Below, in pieces: positions 44,342 through 55,687 of a DNA stretch of 64,000 bases (within the stretch, counting starts at the first letter, position 1; every line of letters starts with the position of its first letter). The notes under the pieces were generated by a model that saw only the letters and a list, made by a program, of their open reading frames with translations, ran no database searches and had not been told where the DNA came from. This DNA comes from Ostrinia nubilalis (taxonomy: Eukaryota; Arthropoda; Insecta; Lepidoptera; Crambidae): assembly GCF_963855985.1 (NCBI RefSeq), contig NC_087112.1, forward strand, positions 4,156,501-4,220,500, read 5' to 3'. A program made the position numbers and the translations under genes.

Positions 44342-44996
44342 TTCTAGTCACCATTAATTACGAATTCTTATCAGTTTAGAGCTTAAAACTTGAAAATATT
44401 GCGAGTTACAACCCGAAAGTAAATAATATTTAATAATATTAGCTGATCGCAGTCAGACTCGATTATAACAAAGTTAGCTCGATTATAACAAACCAAAAAA
44501 GTGTCTTAAATGTAAAAATACTTAATAATCAAGCTCAAAGTATCTAGAATGGTGTATAAGTAGAAGTATCTGCCTTCGAATCTTTTGACCTAAATACACT
44601 GAAAGTGTATTTTCTTTTCTTTTGATTGCTGTTTGTGGATAACAATAAAAATTAGCTTAAAAACATTTTCATTCTAAATCACATAGAACATATAAGTAAT
44701 ACATTTTCCATTTTCATCACACATCAATAAATACCAGTTGAAAACATAGAAAAGTGAAAAACTTTCAGTTTCTAATTCAATAGCAATTAGCCATCTCGCG
44801 AGATGCGCGCGCGCACCGTGACGTCATTACGTCAGCTGTAACGATCCTGTGTTAATGAGATAAACGGAGCGTGCCATTGACTGTTATAATGCGTACGGTA
44901 GCAGTTTGTTTCCGAAAATACAGAGCTACTTTTGAACAGTTGTCATTTATGTCAAGGCGTGGTTTCCTCGTGATTGTAAATAGCTAAACTCAATTT
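44342..44996. other. Non-coding; small palindrome and CpG patch
   Basis: 44592-44612 is AAATACACT-gaa-AGTGTATTT. 44795-44875 is CG-rich with TGACGTCA at 44819, the third such site in the window. No exon seen. Confidence 0.4.
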
Positions 44997-45115
44997 GGGC
45001 TGGCACCATCTTACTTTAACTTTAACAAACGTCAAAATCTGTTAAACTCTCAGACCATAGACTATGATCTGAGGTTAAACTCCATACAAATATCACCGTT
45101 AATTCCATACAAAAA
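44997..45115. mobile_element. MITE 'GGCTGGGTTGCACC' relic
   Basis: 'gggctggcaccatcttactt' and 'taactttaacaaacgtcaaa' match the family; the right half is disrupted. Confidence 0.6.
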
Positions 45116-45515
45116 ATGTTAACAGCTACGGGTAAAAAAAGGTGGTCACTTTACAGACTTGAGGACTTATCATTTTGTATGCGATTGAATTATACACCAA
45201 GAGCAATAAAGTGATTTGAATTTGGAACTTCAAAATTCGAATATTATCTATGTTCTTCAAAAACAAACGTCGCTGTATGTTTTTTTAACTTCTTCTTCTT
45301 TTTAAATTTTGTTAATGGCCAGGTCTGGTTATTAAATCTCTGATTTGTCATAGTCATATAAAAACCTATTTCATCGTCAATTTAACTTTTTTTAATAGAC
45401 TATCCCGTTGTAACACACATTTCGCCACGCAGCGATTTTGCCAATGCTAAATACCTAATTTACAGAAATATACATGTGTATCAAGAAATGGCCTATGCAA
45501 TTATGTGTACAAAAT
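45116..45515. other. Non-coding, no gene seen
   Basis: AT-rich. Confidence 0.35.
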
Positions 45516-45720
45516 ACTAGCGTGGATCCCGTTTTACTCCCTTAGGGGTGGAGTTTCATATAATCCGTTCTTACTGAGCACCTACGTTCTAAAAGGGACC
45601 CCCACGCAAAATTTGAGACTTCCAGCACTTGTAGTTTCTGAGATTTCGTGATGAGTGAATGAGTCAGTCAATCAGTGACCTTTCGCTTTTGAAATTATAG
45701 ACAAGTAAATCAATGTCAAA
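45516..45720 (-). repeat. Lep1-like relic
   Basis: 'actagcgtggatcccgtttt', 'cttaggggtggagtttcata' and 'tgagtgaatgagtcagtcaa' follow the order of Lep1-like repeats in reverse; diverged. Confidence 0.5.
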
Positions 45721-45784
45721 ACACCTTTGATGTAAAGCAAATATCAGCAATAATATCACCAATCTGCATATCCTCGTCGCTTCC

Positions 45785-46115
45785 CGCCCCAGTACGCTAG
45801 TGTCTAATGATTGTTACGGCAACCAGGTCAACCGCTTTCCTACCAAGTGGTGCGTGTTCGATTCCGTTGCGGTGCGGTTTTTGTGCAAACTGAGGTTAAG
45901 CCAATTATAGTGTAGACAAGGAAGAACGCCGGTTTGGTGTCAATAAGCCAAAAAGTGGAATAAAAATTGTCTCACACTAAGTATTAGCTACTGAAAATAT
46001 GCGAAAGGATTTCACACGTAGGTTTTCGATAGTCCTACTAATATTATAAATAGATTACATAGTGTAGACAAGGAAGATGAAAGGCAGATTTGGTGTCAAT
46101 AAGCTAAAAAGTGTA
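45785..46115 (+). repeat. tRNA-like SINE with a 54-bp internal duplication
   Basis: 'gtggtgcgtgttcgattccg' carries a B-box-like core. Downstream 'gtgtagacaaggaaga' to 'ggtgtcaataagc' occurs at 45911-45964 and again at 46059-46112. Confidence 0.55.
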
Positions 46116-47159
46116 ACAAAGCTTATGGATTGACATAAACATAAACTTAAGTAAAACTACGAGTATTATTAGGCTTGGACTTTCTTCTGTCCCATTTAAT
46201 AAATGTTAAGTTTGAGAGGATAGATAGATTAATATTTATTACTTTTATAATATTTATTACTTTTATAATATTTATAACTTTTATAATAAAGATAAACTAC
46301 TGAACCGATTTAGATGAAATATAGGTACCCTAATACTGTAAAGAGGAAAGATTTGATTGTTGGTTATTTTCATTTTGTATTGAATAGGTTGAGAAAATAC
46401 TGGATGGATTTGAAAAGTTCTTTCACCATTAGAATCCTACATTATTTCTGATGAGATGAACATAGGCGGTACGAAGTTCGCCGAATCAGCTAATTCGATA
46501 TGAAGAAAGTTTGAAACCCAATCATTACCCCGGATTTTTTAAGGAGGCGCCTTCTATAAAGGCTTTCTTTGATAGGAAAGCTAATCCAAACTAGTCAAAA
46601 CATAAATTCCGATAACCAGACAAACCAATCAATCAAATACTATTAAAAATCTAGATCGTTAGGTAAACAGTCAGGTATTTAGTTATTTACCTTGTTAAAA
46701 CTGAACTGACCTGACGGGTAGATTACGCAATATGCATTACTTAGTGCTAATTCACCTGTCTATTTAGTCACCTTGAAATTGATACATTTAGAAACAAGAA
46801 TTCAGTGGATACCAATTTAGTTGCATTCTGTATAAACTAAAGCAAATACAGGGTGGAGCTGAAAACAGTGAATTTTAGGGCAGATCCAGTTTAATCTATA
46901 ACCTATCATTGATACCGTTTGAAAGAGCTCGTGAAGCACTTTCAGGATCAGTAACCAGTTTTTCGATATCTTGTATTGTTTAGAAATAATCGAGTGAGAT
47001 CATTTATCGCTTTCACCCTTTATATTTGTAATTTAAATTTCAAAATAAATTTCAAAAAGACCTTATTTTAATACTCGTCTATCCTTAATTTGATTTGATT
47101 AGTGTCGTATGGTCCCAGTAGTAGACTATAGGAACCCACTCTTCCCGTGGATGACATAC
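46116..47159. other. Non-coding; AT tandem repeat
   Basis: 46228-46288 is a tandem of about 19 bp (tatttattacttttataa), three units. 46290-46350 ('ctgaaccgatttagatgaaa') is a Lep1-like inner relic. No gene seen. Confidence 0.5.
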
Positions 47160-47244
47160 AAGGCGACTAAGGGACAAATATGCGAACATAAGCCTCCCCA
47201 ACCCGTCTGGCCAGCGTGGAAAGTGTAGACCAAATCCTCCAATT

Positions 47245-47388
47245 CATCATCATCATCATCATTTCAGCCATAGAACGTCCACTGCTGAACATACGCCTCC
47301 CCCAATGATTTCCACAATGGCCGGTTGGTGGCGGCCTGCATCTAGCGCCTTCCCGCTACCTTTATGAGGTCGTCAGTCCACCTTGTGG
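47245..47388 (-). mobile_element. RTE LINE 3' end with 13-bp target duplication
   Basis: CATCATCAT tail, 'cagccatagaacgtccactg' to 'ccaccttgtgg'. AAATCCTCCAATT flanks it at 47232-47244 and 47389-47401. Confidence 0.92.
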
Positions 47389-47419
47389 AAATCCTCCAAT
47401 TGCCTCAGGTAAATTAAGA

Positions 47420-47501
47420 AAGGCCGCTACGAACCGGTCATTATGAAAATCACTGGGGGAGGCCTATGTTCAGCAGTGGACGTCCCATGGCTATGATGAT
47501 G
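47420..47501 (+). mobile_element. RTE LINE 3' end with 9-bp target duplication
   Basis: 'aggccgctacgaaccggtca' to 'ggctatgatgatg'. AAATTAAGA flanks it at 47411-47419 and 47502-47510. Independent of the neighbouring insertion. Confidence 0.88.
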
Positions 47502-47560
47502 AAATTAAGAGAGGTTCGTGTTTCTGCAGTGGAGACTAAATGATCTGATGATGATGATGT

Positions 47561-48133
47561 CAATTTAATTGCCTGTAGTTTTCGACGTTAACACTTCCTT
47601 ATAATCAACATGTCAAAGTATTTAAAAGACGTAAATAATTTCACATATCCGTATACCTAAGATCAGTAAGGACACATTGGTTGTCAAATTATAAACCTTA
47701 ACACCAGGGTTTAAGGTCGAAAAATATACAGCTTAAAGGGCAAGAAGAATGTTACCTAACTCCTAGGCAGTATTTTCTATTGATAACTTTCTTAGGTCTT
47801 CCTGCTTCAATCTTCCTGTGGAAACTGGAAATTATCGAGTTATATCTCTTTAGGGCACATAAACGTGTTTTATGTAACACTTAATTAGCATATTTTCTTA
47901 AGATCTACTTCAGAAAACTAATAGACACTTCTGTTCAGAAAATGCTACAATGTTTGTGAAAAGATGATTTTAAAGTTATTTGTAAAAGGTACAAATTAGG
48001 TACTAATATTCCTACTTGTAAAAAGTTGTTATACCCTACTTAGTAGGTAAGTCAGTAGGTACTAATATTCCTATTTACCTGGACACCATTGGGCTATTCT
48101 ACCCTTAAGATGTCTGATGTCATGGGGCACACT
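47561..48133. other. Non-coding, no gene seen
   Basis: 'gtaggtactaatattcctac' recurs in variant form at 47999 and 48055. Confidence 0.4.
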
Positions 48134-48470
48134 AAAAACCAGCGTCGTGGCCTTCCCTACCGTGGGCCACGGCATATACTGAGTGGAATCCCATTGCGAT
48201 GGGCATCGCTGTTGCAACAGGGTGGCACTGCTCAGTTCACTTTTCTTTCCTTGTAATATTTATATTTTATGTGCTATTTCTGTATTTTTCCGTATACTTT
48301 CTTTGTTCTCTAAGGCTGAGTTGCACCACCTAACTTTAACGGTAACTATGACGATAACCGATGCTTTTTGTATGGAGTTTGACAGATTTTTGACGTTTGT
48401 CAAAGTTAAAGTAAGATGGTGCAACCGACCCTTAGTGATGTTTATCGTAATAAATGTTTCTTTCTTTCTG
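48134..48470 (+). repeat. Retroposon family Y, copy 2, with nested MITE
   Basis: Same start as 36888 ('aaaaccagcgtcgtggcctt') and same end ('taataaatgtttctttcttt'). It is enlarged by the MITE at 48314-48432, which replaces nothing obvious. Confidence 0.8.
48314..48432. mobile_element. MITE 'GGCTGGGTTGCACC', copy 4
   Basis: 'ggctgagttgcaccacctaa' to 'gtaagatggtgcaacc'; nested in family Y. Confidence 0.88.
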
Positions 48471-48930
48471 ATGATGTATGTCTTTTAATTTTTTATCTCT
48501 GAAAGTACAGGTCCTTTTTTAGTGGAAAAGAACCCCTTAGACTAGCTTATGATAAGTAATAATTTTACTATTATAATTCCTACTTCTAGTTTTAGGCATT
48601 GACGCCCACAAAATATGTATGTATATTAAAAATTAGCCAATTCCTCAAGGTAATCTTCCAATTAGAGCGAGACATTCAGCCTGGGTAATATTTTCATAAT
48701 ACCTAAGATTTAATTATCATTGAGTATATAAAAATAGCTAAAATATTCAAATTTAACCGCCAGATAAGATTTTGTCAGATAATATAATATTTATGGATGG
48801 AAAAGCCAACTTATTACGTTTTCTTTCATCGCCACATTAATAAAATTAAAGTAAGTAATATAACAAATAAAACATCAAACCTGCATAGTACTTTAACAGA
48901 TTTCTAGAGCCACCTACAACTACTACTATA
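48471..48930. other. Non-coding, no gene seen
   Basis: AT-rich. Confidence 0.35.
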
Positions 48931-49133
48931 GCTCTTTCCTACGGAGACATCCCGTTTTTTGCAGGATCCCGTTTAATAGTAAGTATACGTGTTTTAATAT
49001 TAACATTCACGAACATCCCGTTTGCAGTGTTCCGCAAAAAACCGATCCGTTCGAATTCGGAATTCCAACACACACTTGTGTTCATACGACAGTCCAGTCC
49101 TGCACTATTGGATCCCGCATAACTGGATTACAG
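48931..49133. mobile_element. MITE 'GGCTCTTTCC', copy 1
   Basis: 'gctctttcctacggagacat' 'cccgttttttgcagg' at the left; at the right 'ggatcccgcataactggatt' inverted matches the left of copy 2 (58766-58969). Confidence 0.7.
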
Positions 49134-49239
49134 TATTTAGCTCGATGTACTATTGTCCGTACCTCAAGGAGACGTATTATTAAAACGCTCGAGTCCCAAC
49201 TCGCATGCGAAAGTGAAAATCATTCGTATTTACTCAAAT

Positions 49240-49508
49240 CACAGCGTGCTATGGAGAGGGCTATGCTCGGTGTTTCTTTACGAGATCGAATCAGAAATGA
49301 GAAGATCCGTAAACGAACTAAAGTCGCTGACATAGCCCGACGGATTAGCAAGCTGAAGTGGCAATGTACGGAGAACCGATGGTCGATGGGGCAGCAAGGT
49401 TCTGGAGTGGAGGCCGCGTACCGGAAAACGCAGCGTGGGACGTCCACCCACAAGGTGGACCGACGACATCATAAAGGTAGCAAGAAGGCGCTGGACGCAG
49501 GCCGCTAC
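49240..49508 (+). pseudogene. RTE LINE reverse transcriptase C-terminus, left part of a split copy
   Basis: The frame at 49251 reads MERAMLGVSLRDRIRNEKIR, then RKRTKVADIARRISKLKWQ, the C-terminal region of lepidopteran RTE-type reverse transcriptase (compare 59295). Beyond, a frameshift loses the WAGH segment, but the DNA keeps the normal order to 'gacgcaggccgctac'. It resumes at 51401 after a hAT insertion. Confidence 0.85.
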
Positions 49509-49768
49509 TAGGGCATGTAATATCGGAAGGTTTTCAATTCCGATATTGGATTCCGATATTAGATCTTAATATCGGAATTCCGATATTAATATCGGAATTG
49601 AGTTCATGTGCTATAAAATTAATATTTGGTTATATTCGTAAGAATTCTGGATTGTTTACAATAAAATAATGATTTTAATCAAAATCTTTAATTTGGTACA
49701 AAACAGCACTTCATAAAATTGAAGTATTTTAAAACCATTTTTACGTTATGGGTATCCATTGCATTTGG

Positions 49769-49850
49769 TTTTTTTATGTGACAAGAGGCAAACGAGCAGA
49801 CGGATCACCTGATAATGAATGGTTACTGATAATGAGCCTATATGGACTAG
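49769..49850 (-). repeat. LINE 3'-end relic (same family as 63030)
   Basis: 'atgtgacaagaggcaaacga' then 'gcagacggatcacctgata' matches the start of 63048-63237. It lies inside the hAT element. Confidence 0.65.
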
Positions 49851-50320
49851 CAAATAATGGACAGTTTGACACCATTCTCCAATAATTCGAAATCACAACT
49901 TTTCTAAAAGGACACTTCATTCTGGTCTGAAAAACTTAATTAATTTTAAATTACCTGTAAATTAAAATTTTTGGTCGCATTGTAATTGAAAAAAGTAATT
50001 TATTTGAATTGACAAAATAGTGACGTCATTTGCTTGTAGTGCCATACAAAATCTATGGGAGAGTTTTGTTTTACCAGTTTTTAAAAGTACGTCAATTGAT
50101 TGGTGGTGTCAACATGTCTATTAAAGTGTTTTTGTAAAACCACAGGTATCAAACAAACTTTTACTCCTTTATTATTACCCTGTTTTATGTTGGCGGAACG
50201 AATTTTAGAGTCATTCAAATCACGTGTTACAAAAATTGTAGAGAGTGGTAAAAAACTTGAATATGCTACAAGCATTTGTTCCTTTTTGATTATCGATGTA
50301 CAACTCACAAAACCACGAGC

Positions 50321-50545
50321 CATCATCATCATCATGTCAGCCATAGGACGTCCACTGCTGAACACAGGCTCCGATGCTGATTTTCACAATGGCCAGTTGG
50401 TGGCGGCCTGCATCCAGTGCCTTCCTGCTACCTTTATGAGGTCGTCGGTCCACCTTGTGGTTATGAGTCCTACGCTGCGCTTTCCGGTACGTGGCCTCCA
50501 CTTCAGAACCTTGCTGACTCATCGTCCGTCTGTTTTGCGTACTAA
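50321..50545 (-). repeat. RTE 3' end, sense part of an inverted copy
   Basis: CATCATCATCATCAT tail, 'cagccataggacgtccactg' to 'cgtccgtctgttttgcgtac'. Read on minus it runs to the 3' tail of RTE. It abuts a plus-strand RTE segment at about 50545. Confidence 0.85.
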
Positions 50546-51025
50546 GGCAGAACCGTTGGAAGACCTTATCACAATGCTTGAAGACCATAATCGAGTATCC
50601 CAACAGGTAGGCCTTCGGATGAATATGGAAAAAACGAAGCTTATGTCGAATGTCCATGTTGCTCCTTACCCAGTTTCGGTTAGGAGCTCGATTCTCGAGA
50701 TTGTTGACAAGTAAGTATGTCTATCTCGGACAAACGATAAGCCAGGTAGTTAGATGCAATTTCGAGAAAGAGGTAAATCGTCCAATATGAAGACGAAAGT
50801 CTTCAATTAGTGTGTGTTACCAGTGATGATATACGGCTCGAAAACGTGGCCTTTGAATATAGGGCACAACGTGCTATGGAGAGGGATAAGCTTGGTGTTT
50901 CTTTACGAGATCTAATCAGAAATGAGGAGCTCTGTAAACTAACTAAGGTCGCTGACGTAGTCCGACGGATTAGCAAGCTGAAGTGGCAATAAGCAGGGCA
51001 CATAGTACGCAGAACTGACGGTCCA
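50546..51025 (+). pseudogene. RTE reverse transcriptase segment, inverted 5' part
   Basis: Reads LEDLITMLEDHNRVSQQVGL and MNMEKTKLMSNVHVAPY, the RT thumb region, then after a gap MERDKLGVSLRDLIRNEELC and ISKLKWQ with a stop. It ends at 'gcagaactgacggtcca'. In the LINE this lies upstream of the sense part at 50321-50545, but here it points the other way, as twin priming produces. Confidence 0.8.
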
Positions 51026-51400
51026 TAAACCAGAAAAAATAATGTTTGAAAGGGAGTTGAGACGTCGTTCTTTGTTGACCAAGTACCTATGGCAAATGCT
51101 AAAATTGATCTAGAACAAGTTAAATTAACCATAAATAGTAAAGATATTAAAATATTTGCAGTGGAACAAAAAGTGATGGTGAGAGACATGAGAAAATCAT
51201 TGGTCTTTGCCAATCATATACTTTGGGCTTTGTGGCAGGTTGTGGCGAGTTTAAACGCTTTGTTTAAAATCTCAATTAAAACTTTTATCTGATTCCGATA
51301 TTACGATATTGCGTCGCTCAATATCGGAATTGAAATATCGGATCTCGCAGTCCGAGATTCCGATATTACGAGATTCCGAGATTCCGATATTCATTCCCTA

Positions 51401-51481
51401 GCCGCTACCAACCGGGCAGCATGGAAAGCATCGGGGGAGGCCTATGTTCAGCAGTGGACGTCCTATGGCTGAGATGATGAC
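51401..51481 (+). repeat. RTE LINE 3' end, right part of the split copy
   Basis: 'gccgctaccaaccgggcagc' to 'ggctgagatgatga'. It continues 49508 directly once the hAT element and one GCCGCTAC are removed. Confidence 0.9.
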
Positions 51482-52304
51482 TCAAATCACTTTTAAAATG
51501 CTTCAAAATGAACAATAGAACCTGACACTGGCAATGCAAATTAAAAGTAAACAAAGCGATTAGTGTAACCAAGCGATTTCACACCCTAATTCCTGTGAGA
51601 AGAGGTTCACTGTCAATCGATTTCATGCTTTTGCTTTGCTACACTTTTGACTGGCATTTTGTAAGGAAATAATGAACTTGGCGTAACTTTTGATGGAAAC
51701 GAATGAGTCTGGAGTCGAGGAGTTTCTAAATGAAGACCAGGTCTTAGCAATATTAATGGATCCTCATCAAACCTTTTCTTTTGAGCATACTCCAGTAATT
51801 GATATCAAGCACCAAAAAATAAATGAAATACAAAGATGCTAATACCAGCTGGAAAAAAATTATAGCAAAGGATTAATATGCAAACAATCTGAGATATGTT
51901 AAACACTTTTATAGCAATAGTTACTACCTTTCCATTCACAAAAAGAGCAGTAAAACCTGATGAATATTACAAACAAATAGTACCTAAATAAAATCGAGGT
52001 GTCTTGTAATGTCAAAATAACAACCATTTACTAAGCACATAAAAATTTACTCAGTAAAATCATAAGTAAAATCGTTTCTCGAAGTTCCGTAACCAAAGCA
52101 AACACACAACCTGTCATTGTCTGTCTTACCACAGCTAATTACCATAGAACTGTAATTAACATACGAGTAAAACAGTACTCAAACTATATTGTAATGCATT
52201 TCAAGAAACGTAGTTGAAATTCTACGCTAGGGTTGCTATGAACTCAATACTTGATATCTTAATGGTTTGATCGAATATCAAATACTAATCATTAAATATC
52301 AGGT
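51482..52304. other. Non-coding, no gene seen
   Basis: AT-rich, no recognised repeat. Confidence 0.4.
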
Positions 52305-52450
52305 CGTTTAGTCTCCACAGCAGGAGCACGATTCTCATAAAACATACATGTGCAGGCTTTTAAAAAGCACTTTTACACGTCCCAGTATTAACCCTACCAT
52401 TTACTTTCCCTTATTTACCAAAGGAGGGTTTTGGCCCAGTAGGTTTTTTT
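52305..52450 (-). repeat. SINE-like family S fragment, disrupted
   Basis: 'gtctccacagcaggagcacg' at the start and 'accaaaggagggttttggcc' at the end, with about 70 foreign bases between. Confidence 0.6.
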
Positions 52451-52456
52451 TTTACT

Positions 52457-52660
52457 CCGAACGTCTTTTATAATTTCGTTACGGGTCCAATGACAGTTTA
52501 ACTTCCTCTGGGACAAACTTAGTCTTCAATAGTAGAGTTTTTATTGGAGGTCAAGCTGTAGATCCTCGCTACACAGGAGTTGCAGCGGTGAGAACGAGCG
52601 GTGGGAATAGTCCCGTAGCTTAGGAAGGTCATGGGTTTAATTCCCATCAGGGACAGAAAA
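52457..52660. mobile_element. Family X DNA element, copy 3
   Basis: 'ttcgttacgggtccaatgac', 'ggaggtcaagctgtagatcc', 'cgctacacaggagttgcagc' and 'gggaatagtcccgta'. The right side then reads 'ggtcatgggtttaattccca', a B-box-like SINE piece. Confidence 0.7.
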
Positions 52661-53410
52661 TGTTTTCATGTTGCAAACCAAATCAAGTCAGTTTATTTAC
52701 GTGAAAAGTCAATTGATTATCTACAAGTTAAGTAGTTGTCAGTGGACAACCCTAAGTAAAACGCGATGCAACTGCAATTCTGGTGCAATCAGGTCACTTT
52801 CTACCGCATTCGCGCTTTCCAGCCCTTTCCTTTATCGCGTTTACGTCCGTGTGCGAGTGTACTGTGATACAGGGTGTCTGAATGAAGCTTTAAGCTCGCT
52901 CTAGGTTGATAGACTTTATTAAAATGTATGATGTCCACTGCTCGACAAAGGCCTTCCTCCAAACATTTCCACAAAAAAAGTAATTGATTTTCAGCAAATA
53001 GGCTTTTATAAAGCGCTTTTACATGTCTCAGTACAACTTTAGCCCTGCCACTGCTTCGAGACTATAAGTAGGCTAGTTCAAGAAACTCAGTCACCTTATC
53101 TACTACCTCACCAATTAGTTAGGTACGTCATTAAAGTGTACTTAAATGTGAATTAATTATTAATATTAAATACTAAACTTTACAAAGCCACCCTGTATGT
53201 TTGAAGATGAGACCTACAACTTTCATTCAGTAAATTCTGCTGGAGGCTTCGTTTGTACTTTCGATTCTCTAGTAGCGCTTATTTACATTGTATTCAAAAA
53301 GGTCCAGAGTTTGTATTGTGTACATATAGAGAAAATGACAACTCCATTAATCGTCATTTTCTCTATAAAGTACTCTACTGTCAAATCAATTTTCATAACA
53401 AACAAAGACT
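52661..53410. other. Non-coding; RTE relic
   Basis: 52924-52972 ('tgtccactgctcgacaaagg') is an RTE end on minus. 53328-53371 holds 'gagaaaatgacaactcc' and its inverted copy near 53356. No gene seen. Confidence 0.45.
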
Positions 53411-53465
53411 TTCACAAACATTACTATGAGGTCTGATAGAGCTCTATTCAACGCTGTGCGTTCGA
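53411..53465. mobile_element. MITE 'GCCCGTATTCACAAAC', internally deleted copy
   Basis: 'tcacaaacattactatgagg' joined directly to 'gagctctattcaacgctgtg'. Confidence 0.7.
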
Positions 53466-53489
53466 GCGTATGTTATCCAATAATGCAAA

Positions 53490-53598
53490 AGATCCCTGAA
53501 AGAACCTGGATGCGGGCAGCCCAAGACTCGGTTTATGGAAATCCTTGGGGGAGACCTTTGTCCAGCAGTGGACGTCATTTGGCTGAAAAGAACGAACG
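53490..53598 (+). repeat. RTE 3' end, GAACGAAC-tailed subfamily
   Basis: 'agaacctggatgcgggcagc', 'ccttgggggagacctttgtc', 'cagcagtggacgtcatttgg' and the tail 'gaacgaacgaa'. This subfamily has an AACG-type tail rather than ATG repeats. Confidence 0.85.
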
Positions 53599-54342
53599 AA
53601 GCAAACCTATGGCAAAGTGAAATAATGGGACAGCTATACTGAAAAATATGTATTACTCATTATTTTAATAAATAAATAATAATAATGTACTTTTATAACC
53701 AACGATATGTAATTCAGTAACTCTACACTAAAGTAAAATATCTTAAGTAAGTTTAATCCTTCAAGGGCCGCGAATCTAGACACAATATATAATCAATTGT
53801 TATGACATTAATTAATGCCATCCTGGGACTCATTTGGTTAATAATAACAAAAACTCCCGTGCACATCTTTAAAACTGACTCTTATTTGGAAAACAAACTC
53901 TTTTTACCCACCGAATACCACTAATATAACGAAAGTAACGTCTAATGTCATTGTCAAACATATCCCATTGTGGCTTGTGAAACAAAAATCTTTCACTTTT
54001 ACTTTTTACTATTAGGCAGAACCCAGCTGGTTAGAGTGAAGCAACTCATTATTATAGGGCTCGTGAAATCGGTCTTTGGATCTTAGATGTAACATTGTAA
54101 CTTTTTTAGTTGCGTATTAAACTCTATTATAAGTAAATAAGATGTCACAGTATACAGCTTGACGTGCCGTTGCCTTTAGCCCTGGATCATAGTTAGGAAC
54201 GAATATACATAATATGAACCACTGCTTATATCAAGATAACTGCTATGGCATCTTATGTAATAGTACGCTATTTTTCAACAACAATACTATAATTATTTAC
54301 ATTTATTACCCTGATTTACTTGTACTGTACATACAGAGTATC
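53599..54342. other. Non-coding, no gene seen
   Basis: AT-rich. Confidence 0.4.
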
Positions 54343-54422
54343 ATAAAATGTTCGTTCGTTCGTTTCAGCCAAATGATGTCCACTGCTGAATAATCGTCTC
54401 GCCCAAGGATTTCCACAACGAA
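54343..54422 (-). repeat. RTE 3' end, GAACGAAC-tailed subfamily
   Basis: 'gttcgttcgtttcagccaaa' then 'tgatgtccactgctgaataa' and 'aaggatttccacaacg'. Confidence 0.85.
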
Positions 54423-55687
54423 ATATTGAAATAAAGAAACATAAAATGTTGAATTGAACAATCAAGACCCTAGTTTTTCCTCTTCCTTCTATAGTGCTAA
54501 ATATACATAGTCGACTCTCTACTATCGCGAAAACTGTGCATACCTAGTGACTTCCAAATGTCAAAAGATTACCTTCAGAAGTTCACAACCTGTTTTTCGA
54601 CCCTATTCGAGTGCATGAATGACGTACTTGCATTAAAAACCTTCCTTGCTTGTCAATTGTCTTTTATTTGCCATCAAAAACTGTGATGTTTCCGCCAAAC
54701 CAAGATTTATTAAATTAATAGTCCATAAAAAGATTAAGAACCATCATCATGTCTACGATGGATCACAGATAACAGCTACAAACAATGTTTATGGTATTAT
54801 CTTGATAATTCAAAAAGGTTTTGTGTCTTGGGCATGATTAAATTTACTTTTACTTCCCATGGTTATGGAAATGTGATGCATTTCATTGTTACGTAAACTT
54901 TATGAAGAATGAAGAAGTGTTCTTAGAATGGGTACGAAATTTTACTTTCTTTTAAGTTTGAGAATAAAAACTAAATTAAGTTTACTTCTAAAAACATAAC
55001 CCACCTTCTGGCACAGTCAGGTAAAAAGATGACAACATTCCTAAAAATAATCTGTTCCAGTAAAAAGTTGCGTCTTTTCCTTTTAAAACTAATTTAACTT
55101 GAACTTTAAAGTTTTGTAACAACTTTGCATTTATTACTAATAGGCATATTGTAATAGGTCAATTTGATGAGCTCATTCAAACCAATTCAATAATTATGAA
55201 AGAAAACCGATGTTACATAAAATCATTTCAAAATATTTGAACTTAATAAGTCATAGTAGAGCGAGAGGGTAAAAAAAGCGAGAAAACAAAATTATTTCGA
55301 AAACGAACGCGAATCTTTAACATTTCGATGATTTCAAGGACATAATAGAGAGAGAGAGAGAGAGAGAATAAAAAAAGCGAGAGAACACATCGCGAAAAAA
55401 TTAATTTGACCTCCTTTTCCACCTGTAGGTGTTATCGACCCCGTGATAACGAAGTGACGATTGAATGACGAAATCGTGCTTTCTCTCCGTGAAAGTAATC
55501 AGCCGTGCCGCCATGTTGAATTTTTTTTTTCATCTGGTGAGATGGCCAGTGCGTTTCGTTTTTGTGGGCGGGCCTGGTATGCGATCATAGGGTTGGATTT
55601 TTTTTCTTGTTATGAGTTTGGTTATAATGGTTAGATTACTGGCCACTTACAGTATTTGTTTTTAAATTAGTTTTACAAGGACATTGA
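54423..55687. other. Non-coding; (GA)n run
   Basis: 55348-55367 is GA repeat. 'aaaaaaagcgaga' occurs at 55272 and 55370. 55510-55600 is slightly GC-rich. No gene seen. Confidence 0.4.

Larger units (their letters stand above)
47160..47560 (+). repeat. SINE-like family S split by two RTE insertions
   Basis: 'gggacaaatatgcgaacata', 'ccccaacccgtctggccagc' and 'ccaaatcctccaatt' are followed by an RTE tail; family S resumes at 47389, is split again at 47420, and ends 47502-47560 with 'gcagtggagactaaatgatc' and a GATGATGATG tail. Confidence 0.85.
49509..51400. mobile_element. hAT-type element nested in the RTE copy
   Basis: 1,892 bp. Ends TAGGGCATGTAATATCGGAA and (inverted) TAGGGAATGAATATCGGAA. 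A perfect 8-bp duplication GCCGCTAC flanks it (49501-49508, 51401-51408). Multiple TTCCGATAT/ATATCGGAA motifs crowd both ends, as hAT transposase sites often do. Frames at 50100-50310 and 51089-51292 have no recognised domain, so I see no transposase. Another RTE copy lies inside (50321-51025). Confidence 0.9.

Noticed and set aside
48183..48488. 101-residue open frame
   Set aside because: It runs through retroposon family Y and a nested MITE.
50100..50714. 204-residue open frame
   Set aside because: It joins hAT-internal DNA, the reverse of an RTE tail and an RTE RT segment; a chance fusion.
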